Assembly (NCBI RefSeq): GCF_038500265.1
Contig: NZ_CP150637.1
Span: forward strand, 1,587,001 to 1,651,000
Source: Ignatzschineria larvae DSM 13226
Lineage (GTDB): Bacteria; Pseudomonadota; Gammaproteobacteria; Cardiobacteriales; Wohlfahrtiimonadaceae
Length of the DNA stretch: 64,000 nucleotides
Direction: 5' to 3'
The notes under the pieces are model-generated. The model saw nothing but the letters and a program-made list of their open reading frames with translations, was not told where the DNA came from and did not search any database. The position numbers and the translations under genes are program-made. Below, in pieces: positions 8,758 through 16,276 of the stretch (its first letter is position 1; the number at the start of each line of letters is the position of its first letter).

Positions 8758-10148
8758 AAATTGATTTCTCCGCCTAATAATTCGTTAATTGCCATCACTA
8801 AGCTGTCGACTTGGTCATCGTGCTTATGCGCATTATTTGCTGTAAATTTTTCACACTCATCAAGAAAATCAAATCGCCAGCTTGCTTCTTTGGGTAAGTA
8901 AACATAGCCCGATTCTAAATAACCCGTCACACCCATCACTCTCGTGTACTTGTCTTTATCGACTTGCACTGCTTTGATTGGAAATGAGTTTTTTCGCTGA
9001 ATGTTTTGTATGAGTGATGTTCCACTTGCTTTATCTTCAACGAATATCGCTTGCGCATTCATCGCTTTGTATTTACCCCAAACATCAATCATCTTCTGCT
9101 CAAGATCAGGCGCTTCCCATTTGCCACGAATCACATCAAGAACATAAAGCCCGCCTTCATGCGATAGCCCTGCGACTAACAACACTGAATAGTCGTTATG
9201 CTCTTTTGTTTTTGAAGCTGTATCAGAGAAGATTGCTAATCGTTTAAGTCGCGGTAAAACATCGTAGTTTCTGAACCACTCGCTTTTGATAATGTCACCG
9301 CCTTTGGGTGACGGTCTTTGCATATATTGAGAGCTGAAAACATAGCTATTTGAGGCTCTCATTTGTAGCAATTTCTCTTTAGTATGTTTCTCTGGCCACA
9401 GCGGATTCTCGTTTTCATCGAGAACGGGAATACTTAATAATTCCCACTCTTCGCCGTTTCCACCTTCTTCTAGCCAACCCGCCAAGTCTTCCTCATGAAG
9501 CCTCTGCATGATTAAAATAATCGGCGTATCAGGGCTATTTGTACGGCTCTCTAATGTATTCTGAAACCAGTCGATAACGCCTTGACGGATCACATCACTG
9601 AATACTTCATCGGGCTTATGCGGGTCATCTATGATGATTGCACCATTAAAGCCCTCGCCAAATCCACCCGCACCAAATCCCGTAATAGATCCGCCTGACC
9701 CAGTAGCGTAAACACCGCCACCTTGAGCTGTCGCCCACTCGTTTTTAGCGTCACTTGATTGACTTAATTCAAAATCAGGGAATATATTGCGATACTCTTC
9801 GTGCTTTACTAGCTCTCGTGTTTCACCTGAGTTTTTATGAGCAAGCATTGCCGAGTAGCTTGTATGGATGAATTTAGCTTGAGGATTTTTACCTAAGCAC
9901 CACGCCATCCAATTGATAACTGCTAATTCAGTCTTAGAGTAACGAGGCGGTATATTGATGATTAATCGCTTAATCTCACCCTTATAAACTCGATCTAACG
10001 CATCCGTAATCGCTTTATGATGCCAATTTTGAAGCCAATTGAAATTACGCCGAGCAAGAAACATATACCGAGCAAAAAAATAGAAATCTTCTTGCGCCAT
10101 AACTCGAGCGACTTCTTTCCTTTCTTCGCTCAAGTCTGTAAATCGCAT
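8739..10148 (-). CDS. Terminase large subunit
   Basis: A 469-residue packaging motor. The ATPase half has an NIPPRYSKTE Walker A-type loop, the coupling strand AKFIHTSYS, and GAIIIDDPHKPDEVF as Walker B. The nuclease half has LAIFSDTASKTKEHNDYSV and, near the end, HKHDDQVDSLVMAI, which supplies metal-binding aspartates of the RNase H-like fold. It begins one base after the small subunit stop. Length and motifs are complete, so packaging function is likely intact. Confidence 0.92.
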   Translation of the reverse strand: MRFTDLSEERKEVARVMAQEDFYFFARYMFLARRNFNWLQNWHHKAITDALDRVYKGEIKRLIINIPPRYSKTELAVINWMAWCLGKNPQAKFIHTSYSAMLAHKNSGETRELVKHEEYRNIFPDFELSQSSDAKNEWATAQGGGVYATGSGGSITGFGAGGFGEGFNGAIIIDDPHKPDEVFSDVIRQGVIDWFQNTLESRTNSPDTPIILIMQRLHEEDLAGWLEEGGNGEEWELLSIPVLDENENPLWPEKHTKEKLLQMRASNSYVFSSQYMQRPSPKGGDIIKSEWFRNYDVLPRLKRLAIFSDTASKTKEHNDYSVLLVAGLSHEGGLYVLDVIRGKWEAPDLEQKMIDVWGKYKAMNAQAIFVEDKASGTSLIQNIQRKNSFPIKAVQVDKDKYTRVMGVTGYLESGYVYLPKEASWRFDFLDECEKFTANNAHKHDDQVDSLVMAINELLGGEINLWDVWD

Positions 10149-10583
10149 TTAGATTTCCTCTTTTAAATCTCTCACAATCTCTTTAATCTGGTCATTTGTT
10201 ATTGGTGACTTTGGTGTCATAGAACCATCGCTAGATTTAGTGTCGATCTCTTGCTTATCTGAGTAACCATGATTTGCCAAAGCGAGTTTTGAGATTGTAG
10301 GGTTAAATCGTCCTCTTAGACCGCCGTTTAGCAAAGAAACCTCCTGTACATCTTGAAGACTTGCTAACGTGTCCGAAAAGTCTTTATTTTGCTTTCCCCA
10401 TTCATATAAGGTTGAACGAGCTACTCCGAGATATAAAGCAAGCCCAGCAACACTTGGAATCACCTCAACATTATTTTCAATTTCTTCCGGTGTTTTTGAC
10501 TGTTGAAAGAGCCAAACATATTCCCGAGCCTTTTTAACCATCTCTTGGCTAAAAAGAGAGGGTCTGCCCATTTCTTTAGTCAT
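10149..10583 (-). CDS. Terminase small subunit
   Basis: A 144-residue protein directly upstream of the large terminase. Residues 45-75 (VAGLALYLGVARSTLYEWG) form a helix-turn-helix typical of small terminases that recognise the packaging site, followed by a helical oligomerisation region and a Lys/Asp-rich tail. The start MTKEMGRPSLFS, with the GRPS motif, is frequent in the family. Confidence 0.85.
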   Translation of the reverse strand: MTKEMGRPSLFSQEMVKKAREYVWLFQQSKTPEEIENNVEVIPSVAGLALYLGVARSTLYEWGKQNKDFSDTLASLQDVQEVSLLNGGLRGRFNPTISKLALANHGYSDKQEIDTKSSDGSMTPKSPITNDQIKEIVRDLKEEI

Positions 10584-10608
10584 TACTTATCCTTTTAATT
10601 CTTTTATA

Positions 10609-11223
10609 TCAATCATCACAGATGATATTCCTTGAAGCTTGTCGCATATCTAGACGAACGGCACTTGTTGCTGTCTGCTCCTTGTCGAAGTAAACACTGA
10701 TAACACCGATCATATTGCTACTTGTTGGTGGCACAGGAACTGAGCAGACATAAGAGATATCGTCTGATTCTCTGATTCTTCTCTCTACTTCTGAATGCGA
10801 TTCGAACGGACTACAAACAACACTTCCCTCTAGCAGATAAGTCATATCCAATCTATTTCGTTCGCTTGCATAAAGTGGTGCGGACTTTCCTACCCATGAT
10901 TCTGTAACGTGCTCGCCACCGTCTGAATCATAAGCAAACATGACTGTTTTAGATGCTTGATTACCGCTTATATCAGTTGCCCATACAACAACGCTTTTAG
11001 CCTCTAAGCTGTCTACAAGCTTCTGTGACTCAATTAGAAACTTCTGAGGACAAAATCTTGATTGTAGATCCCTCATATCAATTAAGCGTGCTATTGAATT
11101 TTGCACAGGCTGACTTGTTGTGATTAATGTTGCTAAGGATAGCAGTGCCACAATCCATGTTGTGATTACCGCTCCTTTCCATGTTTTTGGGAACTTCTCT
11201 ATAATTCCTGCGATTTTAAGCAT
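10609..11223 (-). CDS. Hypothetical phage membrane protein
   Basis: About 204 residues from the ATG at 11223, which has GAGGAG four to five bases upstream; a longer frame from GTG at 11265 lacks a usable site. One membrane segment (about residues 19-36) is followed by an exported or cytoplasmic domain with several cysteines and no motif I recognise. It stands between the lysis genes and terminase. A tiny frame (MADERTTSEESYA) with a good AAGGAG site ends across its start and could couple its translation. A lysis or superinfection role is possible but unsupported. Confidence 0.6.
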   Translation of the reverse strand: MLKIAGIIEKFPKTWKGAVITTWIVALLSLATLITTSQPVQNSIARLIDMRDLQSRFCPQKFLIESQKLVDSLEAKSVVVWATDISGNQASKTVMFAYDSDGGEHVTESWVGKSAPLYASERNRLDMTYLLEGSVVCSPFESHSEVERRIRESDDISYVCSVPVPPTSSNMIGVISVYFDKEQTATSAVRLDMRQASRNIICDD

Positions 11224-11275
11224 AGCTCTCCTCGCTTGTTGTTCTTTCATCTGCCATTGCGGCACTCCTTTTTGT

Positions 11276-11371
11276 TTATGCCGCTGGCATTTTGAACTGT
11301 TCTGGATTTCCGAATAGTTGAACTACGCGGTTTTTCCTCGCAGTTGGATTTGTATACAGTACGCTAGACAC
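11276..11371 (-). CDS. Possible 31-residue phage peptide
   Basis: From GTG at 11371 a short frame encodes a peptide with the segment ARKNRVVQLFGNPEQF. The composition looks protein-like and the frame ends just before the AAGGAG that serves the next gene. There is no clear ribosome site, and the proposed start lies in the loop of an inverted repeat. It may be real or chance. Confidence 0.25.
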   Translation of the reverse strand: MSSVLYTNPTARKNRVVQLFGNPEQFKMPAA

Positions 11372-11392
11372 TAATTACTTTGCGTACTGTAT
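11354..11392. repeat. Perfect 11-bp inverted repeat
   Basis: ATACAGTACGC at 11354-11364 is repeated exactly in inverted orientation at 11382-11392, with a 17-base spacer. It follows the Rz1-like gene (ends 11422) in the direction of transcription. There is no T-run, so it is not an ordinary terminator. It could be a protein-binding site, an RNA processing hairpin or a packaging-related site. Confidence 0.7.
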
Positions 11393-11421
11393 TTTGCAAT
11401 TCTCGATACACAAAGCAGTTG

Positions 11422-11667
11422 TCAATTTTTACTTGATAACTGACTGCAATTTTCATCGTAATAAATAATATGTCTGAGCACCCACTTCTTAGTCTCTGAC
11501 GTTAAAACATCATCTCTACTGATAGAGCCTCTTTCTAGCCCTGTGCATTTAATCGCCTGATAATCAATCTCGAAATGCTTTGCGCTCATCGAGCATGCGG
11601 TCAATATCAGACTCAGAAGCGCTATTGATGCGATCTCTAACATGCCGAGCGTTTTTTTCTGATTCAA
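11422..11667 (-). CDS. Rz1-like outer-membrane spanin lipoprotein
   Basis: Encoded in another frame inside and beyond the Rz-like gene, the hallmark of Rz/Rz1 spanin pairs. The frame carries a lipoprotein signal: basic NQKKTLG, hydrophobic core MLEIASIALLSLILTAC, with LTAC as the lipobox. The mature part is about 57 residues. Starting at TTG 11667 gives the best signal peptide; ATG at 11643 or upstream starts to 11730 are alternatives. It would be anchored in the outer membrane and pair with the inner-membrane spanin for the last step of lysis. Confidence 0.65.
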   Translation of the reverse strand: MNQKKTLGMLEIASIALLSLILTACSMSAKHFEIDYQAIKCTGLERGSISRDDVLTSETKKWVLRHIIYYDENCSQLSSKN

Positions 11668-11818
11668 TGATTCGCTCTTGAGTTTCTGCTTTAGATTTAT
11701 ATCGTTCTGCTTCATCTTTATGTTTCTCAATCTTTCGATCTTTTGATTTCAATAAGGCATAAAAAAAGGCGAGGATTAACCCGCCTATCGTTAAAATAAT
11801 ATTTTTCAGTTTATCCAT
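11564..11818 (-). CDS. Rz-like inner-membrane spanin (DUF2681-like)
   Basis: An 84-residue protein with one N-terminal membrane helix (NIILTIGGLILAFFYALL) followed by a highly charged coiled coil (KDRKIEKHKDEAERYKSKA). This topology and its overlap with a lipoprotein frame are diagnostic of the i-spanin. DUF2681 proteins of Haemophilus-type phages look similar. It sits at the end of the lysis block. Confidence 0.75.
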   Translation of the reverse strand: MDKLKNIILTIGGLILAFFYALLKSKDRKIEKHKDEAERYKSKAETQERIIESEKNARHVRDRINSASESDIDRMLDERKAFRD

Positions 11819-11827
11819 GCAACTCCA

Positions 11828-11950
11828 TCACATCCCTTTGTACCCTGAAGCTGAGAAAAACAAACCGTAACCTATAGCGCCGCCAAAAAGAGCTATAATC
11901 AATACTACGGCAACCACTACTACCAACATAATTATTCCAAATTTATTCAC
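11828..11950 (-). CDS. 40-residue phage membrane peptide
   Basis: From GTG at 11950, with AAGG eight bases upstream, a 40-residue frame encodes a single strongly hydrophobic helix (IIMLVVVVAVVLIIALFGG) with a short basic tail. It lies between the holin-like gene and the Rz gene, nine bases from the latter. Single-helix peptides in lysis blocks can be pinholins, antiholins or anchor subunits. No family is recognised. Confidence 0.5.
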   Translation of the reverse strand: MNKFGIIMLVVVVAVVLIIALFGGAIGYGLFFSASGYKGM

Positions 11951-12017
11951 AATATTAGCCTTATATAAAACCCAGAAAGATAGGATAACATATTAAATTT
12001 AAACAAATTATATTGCG

Positions 12018-12239
12018 CTAAGACTCATGATCTAACTTCTCTTTTGAGTGATCTTTCACGCCTTTAGTAACCGTCAATGTCCCAGCAATCGAAAGGTAGA
12101 ACCCCAATACCCCCGTAAGATGATCGGGATTAGCGACCATCGTATAAAGAACAACTATTGATGACACGATGAACGCACTTACTAATATGAATTTGTTGGT
12201 TGAGTACTTTTCGTTACTCATCAATAGCTGTTTAATCAT
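12018..12239 (-). CDS. Holin-like protein (DUF2644-like)
   Basis: A 73-residue protein with two membrane helices (FILVSAFIVSSIVVLYTMV and LTGVLGFYLSIAGTLTV) joined by a short loop and ending in a charged tail (GVKDHSKEKLDHES). This is class II holin topology; small DUF2644 proteins of Pasteurellaceae phages look alike. An AGGA-type ribosome site precedes the ATG. It lies downstream of the amidase and would make the inner-membrane holes that release or activate it. Confidence 0.65.
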   Translation of the reverse strand: MIKQLLMSNEKYSTNKFILVSAFIVSSIVVLYTMVANPDHLTGVLGFYLSIAGTLTVTKGVKDHSKEKLDHES

Positions 12240-12243
12240 AAAA

Positions 12244-12408
12244 TCAATCCTTTAATGTTTCCTGTATCTCATTATCAATTTTTTCAAGTCTCTTTTTTAC
12301 ACTCGACTCTTCATCTGTAGCTATACCACCCAAAGTAACAACATCTTTTACTACATCGACCGGCAACTTTGCTGTTTCGTAAGTAGCTCTTAATAACCCT
12401 TTAATCAT
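12244..12408 (-). CDS. 54-residue hypothetical phage protein
   Basis: From ATG at 12408, with AAAGG upstream, a 54-residue frame ends four bases before the holin-like gene. It begins MIKGLLRATYETAKLPVDVV, a semi-hydrophobic amphipathic stretch, and ends in a charged helix. Similar short proteins occur in phage lysis and morphogenesis blocks without known function. Coupling to neighbours and the ribosome site support it as a real gene. Confidence 0.5.
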   Translation of the reverse strand: MIKGLLRATYETAKLPVDVVKDVVTLGGIATDEESSVKKRLEKIDNEIQETLKD

Positions 12409-12435
12409 AAAATACCTTTAAATCTGTCTAGTTCT

Positions 12436-12879
12436 TCATTTCATTAACTCATCTAAATGCACTAAACGATAATTGATATATTCGTATTGCTCTTTCGCTT
12501 TAAAGCTCGGACAAGCTTTCATATTCGTGTAATCGTTATGACCTGAAATTGGCGCATTAAAGCGATAAGCAAGAAACGTCAATAATTGATCTAACGACTC
12601 TTTTTGCGCTTCTGTTCGTGTGTCTTTCGGTTTTCCTGCTTCGTCAACGCCACCGATATAGCAAACGCCAATAGAGTCAGCATTATGACCTTTTACATGC
12701 GCCCCTGTTTTCTCAAGCGGTCGACCTTTTTCAATTGAACCATCTAATCTCACAATGTAGTGATAGCCTACATCTGACCAGCCTTGATTTTTATGCCAAG
12801 ATCGAATGTCGTGAACACTGAAATCTTGGTCTGGCTTTGTTGCTGAACAATGCACAATGATTTTGTTTATTTCTCTCAT
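12436..12879 (-). CDS. Endolysin: N-acetylmuramoyl-L-alanine amidase
   Basis: A 147-residue amidase of the T7 lysozyme/PGRP type. Zn ligands by alignment are H10 (VHCSAT), H114 (ISGHNDY) and C123 (KACPSF), with Tyr39 and Lys121 at the catalytic positions; GYHYIVRLDGSIEKGRP and SIGVCYIGG complete the fold. It cuts the bond between muramic acid and the stem peptide. There is no signal peptide, so release should depend on the holin encoded just downstream. It lies directly after a terminator, so late antitermination is needed for full expression. Confidence 0.92.
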   Translation of the reverse strand: MREINKIIVHCSATKPDQDFSVHDIRSWHKNQGWSDVGYHYIVRLDGSIEKGRPLEKTGAHVKGHNADSIGVCYIGGVDEAGKPKDTRTEAQKESLDQLLTFLAYRFNAPISGHNDYTNMKACPSFKAKEQYEYINYRLVHLDELMK

Positions 12880-12893
12880 TTTCTTTCTCGCAT

Positions 12894-12917
12894 AAAAAAG
12901 CCCTCAATTAAGAGGGC
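12894..12917 (-). terminator. Rho-independent terminator upstream of endolysin
   Basis: On the minus strand GCCCTC-TTAATT-GAGGGC is followed by a run of six T. It ends transcripts coming from the 69-residue gene and the structured region before the endolysin, unless antiterminated by Q. Confidence 0.85.
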
Positions 12918-13166
12918 ACTATTAGAATTTTGGGCTAGCTACGCTAGCAAGTCGCACGAATCATAATAGTTAGCTTGTCGTGAATTGCATTATAAACGGC
13001 TGTTATTCCGCCCTACGTCTATCCGTAGTGTTTACTCAACTAATCTATCTTAGATTCTCTTAATACTAAGAGAAGCTAAGATAAGCGAGAAATTATTAAC
13101 GCATTAACGCCACTTTTGAAAGCCATGTCGTACGACTAATCGCAGAGGAGCATGGGCGTATTTCAT
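12918..13166 (-). other. Structured noncoding region, possible RNA
   Basis: Some 250 bases with no convincing frame but several hairpins. They are GCTAGC-TAC-GCTAGC (12934-12948), CTACG/CGTAG (13013-13028), and a long near-perfect stem at 13047-13082 with arms of 15 positions, one A/G mismatch and the loop ATAC. A 10-bp palindrome GTCGTACGAC lies at 13127-13136. The region is followed by the terminator at 12894-12917, as a small RNA gene would be. No promoter was identified with confidence. Confidence 0.4.
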
Positions 13167-13376
13167 TTAAAGGGTACAAGCTCCGCCGGCACAACCGACA
13201 TCTTCTATCTCTTCTGGTGTAACATTGATCTTTCTTCGCTCCACGATCTCTTCGTCTGTCTCAACGATTCGAGCATTCGGGTAAATAATTTTAAGTTTTT
13301 CTAAACGTATAAGCGCTTCCTCTATTGAGATCACTTTCGAAAGAATTAAATCACCGTTTTTAATAGTTGCATTCAT
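13167..13376 (-). CDS. 69-residue hypothetical phage protein
   Basis: Starts at ATG 13376 with GGAG upstream, only 16 bases after the terminator of the cargo cassette. The protein is helical and charged (IEEALIRLEKLKIIYPNARIV) and ends GCAGGACTL, a small Cys-Gly tail. That tail resembles short metal- or thioether-type motifs, but one pair of cysteines is weak evidence. I do not recognise the family. Confidence 0.5.
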   Translation of the reverse strand: MNATIKNGDLILSKVISIEEALIRLEKLKIIYPNARIVETDEEIVERRKINVTPEEIEDVGCAGGACTL

Positions 13377-13391
13377 TTTCTTTTCTCCAAC

Positions 13392-13414
13392 AAAAAAAAC
13401 CCGTATTACCGGGG
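13392..13414 (-). terminator. Terminator of the 13436-16081 cassette
   Basis: On the minus strand CCCG-GTAATA-CGGG is followed by eight T. It lies 22 bases beyond the stop of the large membrane protein gene and closes the cargo transcription unit. Confidence 0.8.
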
Positions 13415-13435
13415 AGCTTAAAATTCATACTAAAC

Positions 13436-15010
13436 TCAGAAAAAGTAACTTTTTATACCAAAAAATATTGGTGAGAAAAAATCATATAGCTTATTCGTGA
13501 TTTTTATCATTTCAGAGGAAAATATACATAACCACACCATAGTTATTAACGCATTAATACTAGACCAATATCTAGTATATTGTTTTTTCTTCTTATTAAT
13601 ATAGTCAATCTCTATTTGCTCTGAAGAGCTACCATTAGATGGCCTCAATATTTTTTCTAAATCGGCTTCATTTAATAAGTCTTTATACCTATTTGATATT
13701 TCATTATACTTAGAAATTAAGCGTTGCAGCTCATCCTCAACTTCTTTGCGGGCAAATAAGATATATAAAAATGAAAATATTATAAGTGCTATTCCAATAC
13801 CAAATACAGCACTCCCTTTATCTCCTGAACTATTTAAGCTTGATCTAAATAAAAAGACCGTTATAAAAAAAGTAACAAATGTCCACATGCTGGTTTTAAA
13901 CATATTAAACATGTCTTTTACAATTGCAGATGATTTTTCAGATTGAGAGTGCAACATATCTGCTATCTTATTTTTAACCTCTATATACTGTTTAACATTA
14001 TCTTTCAAATAAAGATCATAACCCGATTGAGCTGAAGCGCATGTCCCTATCTCTAGGGTTCTAATATCATCATTTACTATATGTATAGATAGTACATTTC
14101 TGGCTATTCCTATTTTATCAATAAAAGGACCTTCACTATAAGCCCACTGATATATTTGCCTCAACTCCTCAATGACATTATTGGGGACTTTCCCATCAGA
14201 AGTACAATTTAACGTTTTGTACCCTTTAATTTTGAAACTGACAATATCATCCTTGATAGAGGAGTAATCACTTAAATACACCAAATAAAAGATCGTCTCC
14301 CATCTTTCAAAGATATTTCTCCAACGAATATCATTAATTTTCGCATCAAAAATGAAATGTTCAGGAATAAATCGTAGAGTCTCAGCATTAAAAAAATGTC
14401 CGGCTTTATTACGAAGCTCAACCTTTTCATTATAAAGATCTACCTGAAAATTGGGCTGATCCAAGCGATTGTTAAACTTACTTAGATCCTGAGCATCTGA
14501 TCCAACATTAATAAAATTAAAGTAACCATTAGAAAAATCATTTAAATCTTCAAAGCAATAAAATTGTATATTTTGATAATTAAATCTGCGGGACACTTCT
14601 TCTAAAGTGTATGCCAATGGCTTGCTACTTAAAAAATCAATAAAACTGACTACGTCAAATATAAGTATCCTATTGTTTTCACTTTCTTTTTTTGACCATT
14701 CCACTTTGAAGCTTGTCGATTCATCAGCTTCGAATGACTCTATAAGTCTCCTACACTTTTCTGTAATGGCATCCGCATCGTTATTGCTACTAAATAATAC
14801 AGTATCATTATCACCATTTTTTATTTCAACAGTAAAGGATTCGTCAATTATCTTCAGACATGAAAAAACATCTTTCAAATACGCAAACGACCCTTCATTT
14901 AAGGAAAGATCTTGAAAGCAACCAACAGCTTTGTAATAAGAAAAGCTCTGCTGTATCGTTATAGCTTCGGGCTTTCCAATAGATTCTATTAACCTACTTG
15001 TAAACGTCAT
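13436..15010 (-). CDS. Unknown 524-residue membrane protein (cargo pair, partner B)
   Basis: I do not recognise this protein. Residues 1-360 are a soluble, acidic domain. Two membrane helices follow at about 371-390 and 402-420, then a charged coiled coil (421-452) and a third helix at about 481-498 near the C-terminus. It begins nine bases after the NdpA-like gene, so the two are co-transcribed. The cassette has its own promoter and terminators, is richer in A+T than the phage structural genes, and has no part in known phage assembly. This fits a lysogenic-conversion or defence module whose membrane partner could be the effector; that is inference. Confidence 0.7.
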   Translation of the reverse strand: MTFTSRLIESIGKPEAITIQQSFSYYKAVGCFQDLSLNEGSFAYLKDVFSCLKIIDESFTVEIKNGDNDTVLFSSNNDADAITEKCRRLIESFEADESTSFKVEWSKKESENNRILIFDVVSFIDFLSSKPLAYTLEEVSRRFNYQNIQFYCFEDLNDFSNGYFNFINVGSDAQDLSKFNNRLDQPNFQVDLYNEKVELRNKAGHFFNAETLRFIPEHFIFDAKINDIRWRNIFERWETIFYLVYLSDYSSIKDDIVSFKIKGYKTLNCTSDGKVPNNVIEELRQIYQWAYSEGPFIDKIGIARNVLSIHIVNDDIRTLEIGTCASAQSGYDLYLKDNVKQYIEVKNKIADMLHSQSEKSSAIVKDMFNMFKTSMWTFVTFFITVFLFRSSLNSSGDKGSAVFGIGIALIIFSFLYILFARKEVEDELQRLISKYNEISNRYKDLLNEADLEKILRPSNGSSSEQIEIDYINKKKKQYTRYWSSINALITMVWLCIFSSEMIKITNKLYDFFSPIFFGIKSYFF

Positions 15011-15019
15011 AGTATCAAC

Positions 15020-16081
15020 CTATTTTTTCTTAAAGGTTTCATATCCTTGGTCTGAATATAGTTTCACATACTTTCGCCCATCACCATCTTTACCTACATC
15101 AAGCTTATTTTCTAAATCCTCGATAGGCTGTTTCACTTTAAGCTCAAATATATCATCAATCATAATACTATTTACTACCCTAGCCTTTATTATATTTTCT
15201 GCAATATCAAACTGCGTATCAAATTCTTTATTAGGCGTTTTTGGCAAATTTTGTAGTTTATTAATAAACGTACTCATAGCAGCATCATCTAAATCAGGAT
15301 TAACAGGAGAATAATCTTTAAATTTATCAACCAGCTCCGTAAAATCAAAACTGTCTTTTCTAAAATCTAAGACTAACTGATTCCTTAAAAAATAATAATC
15401 CTGAATAGACGCCTTCTTAATCTCTCTTTTCAGCAACTTATCAATAGCATCAAAAGCTAAACGAGTATTAATTGATGCCTCCCTTATTTCAACAGCCTCT
15501 AAGAAATCATTGCGCCAATACGCTGAAATTTTTGTATTAGTATCTGACAGCAACAGACTAGCTACTTCTCCATCATCTTTAAATGTTACAAGAGCTACTT
15601 TTTGCATTCTTGTATTTAAAGGCAATCCTGTTTTTAACGCCATTACATCAGAATCTAAGAATGTATTATCATCAATCTTTAATACAGCTATTGATAACTC
15701 ATTGTCGTTTCTATAAACCACCTGCAATAAGCACCCCTTCCTAACTTCATGCTTTAAGTGATCTATACTTCTTTGCACATCAATTTCAACGTCTAACAAC
15801 TTCTTCGCATTATCCACTGCTCTTAACGCCCAGCTATCCGCCCCCAAGTCTTCAGTCATAGCCTTTAAATTCGCAGCGACTCGCTCATTCATAGACCTAA
15901 AATTATAAAACTGTCCTCTAATCCTAGTTTGATTTTTTGGGGGCGTAGTTACTTCCGTCAAAACATGTTTAATATAGTTCTCAACATCATCCTTGGTTGC
16001 CCCATCAAAAGCACGCTCCTCAACAAGATTACTCTTAACAGAAATAGAATGAAAGGAGAAACATTTTAACTCAAACGACAT
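15020..16081 (-). CDS. NdpA/NA37-like nucleoid-associated protein (cargo pair, partner A)
   Basis: A 353-residue soluble protein. Its layout resembles the 37-kDa nucleoid-associated family (E. coli YejK/NdpA): a helical N-terminus, then KGCLLQVVYRNDNELSIAVLKI, a later KVALVTFKDDG strand, then SDTNTKISAYWRNDFLEAVE, where the family has an aromatic-rich segment before its conserved FL. The match is by pattern and needs a profile search. It is the first gene of a two-gene unit driven by the promoter at 16120-16148. A DNA-associated sensor paired with a membrane protein is a plausible reading. Confidence 0.6.
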   Translation of the reverse strand: MSFELKCFSFHSISVKSNLVEERAFDGATKDDVENYIKHVLTEVTTPPKNQTRIRGQFYNFRSMNERVAANLKAMTEDLGADSWALRAVDNAKKLLDVEIDVQRSIDHLKHEVRKGCLLQVVYRNDNELSIAVLKIDDNTFLDSDVMALKTGLPLNTRMQKVALVTFKDDGEVASLLLSDTNTKISAYWRNDFLEAVEIREASINTRLAFDAIDKLLKREIKKASIQDYYFLRNQLVLDFRKDSFDFTELVDKFKDYSPVNPDLDDAAMSTFINKLQNLPKTPNKEFDTQFDIAENIIKARVVNSIMIDDIFELKVKQPIEDLENKLDVGKDGDGRKYVKLYSDQGYETFKKK

Positions 16082-16119
16082 TTTACGTTACCTGCTGACT
16101 TTGCTTAATAGTAGATTGC

Positions 16120-16148
16120 AGTGTACTCACGTAATAAAAAACAGTCAA
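16120..16148 (-). promoter_or_regulatory. Sigma70-type promoter of the cargo pair
   Basis: On the minus strand TTGACT (16148-16143), a 17-base spacer and TACACT (16125-16120) stand about 40 bases upstream of the NdpA-like start. An imperfect 25-bp palindrome (AATTAC...GTAATT, 16148-16172) abuts the -35 box and could be an operator. The promoter lies beyond a terminator, so the pair can be expressed independently of phage late transcription. Confidence 0.6.
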
Positions 16149-16180
16149 ATTACCTAGTTATACCAAGTAATTAACGCAAC

Positions 16181-16202
16181 AAAAAAGCCCGCCGTAGCGA
16201 GC
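16181..16202 (-). terminator. Terminator after Q-like gene (tR'-like)
   Basis: On the minus strand GCTCGC-TACG-GCGGGC is followed by six T. It lies 74 bases after the Q-like gene and about 40 bases after the candidate late promoter, the arrangement of lambda pR'-tR'. Confidence 0.8.
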
Positions 16203-16243
16203 TTTGAAAAATTGTTTAGATACAAATAGCACATCATATAAAA

Positions 16244-16272
16244 AATATATCAAAATAGTTCGGACTTCGCAA
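16244..16272 (-). promoter_or_regulatory. Candidate phage late promoter (pR'-like)
   Basis: TTGCGA (16272-16267) and TATATT (16249-16244) are separated by 17 bases on the minus strand, immediately after the Q-like gene and just before the terminator at 16181-16202. This is where lambdoid phages place the constitutive late promoter that Q modifies. Confidence 0.5.
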
Positions 16273-16276
16273 GACC

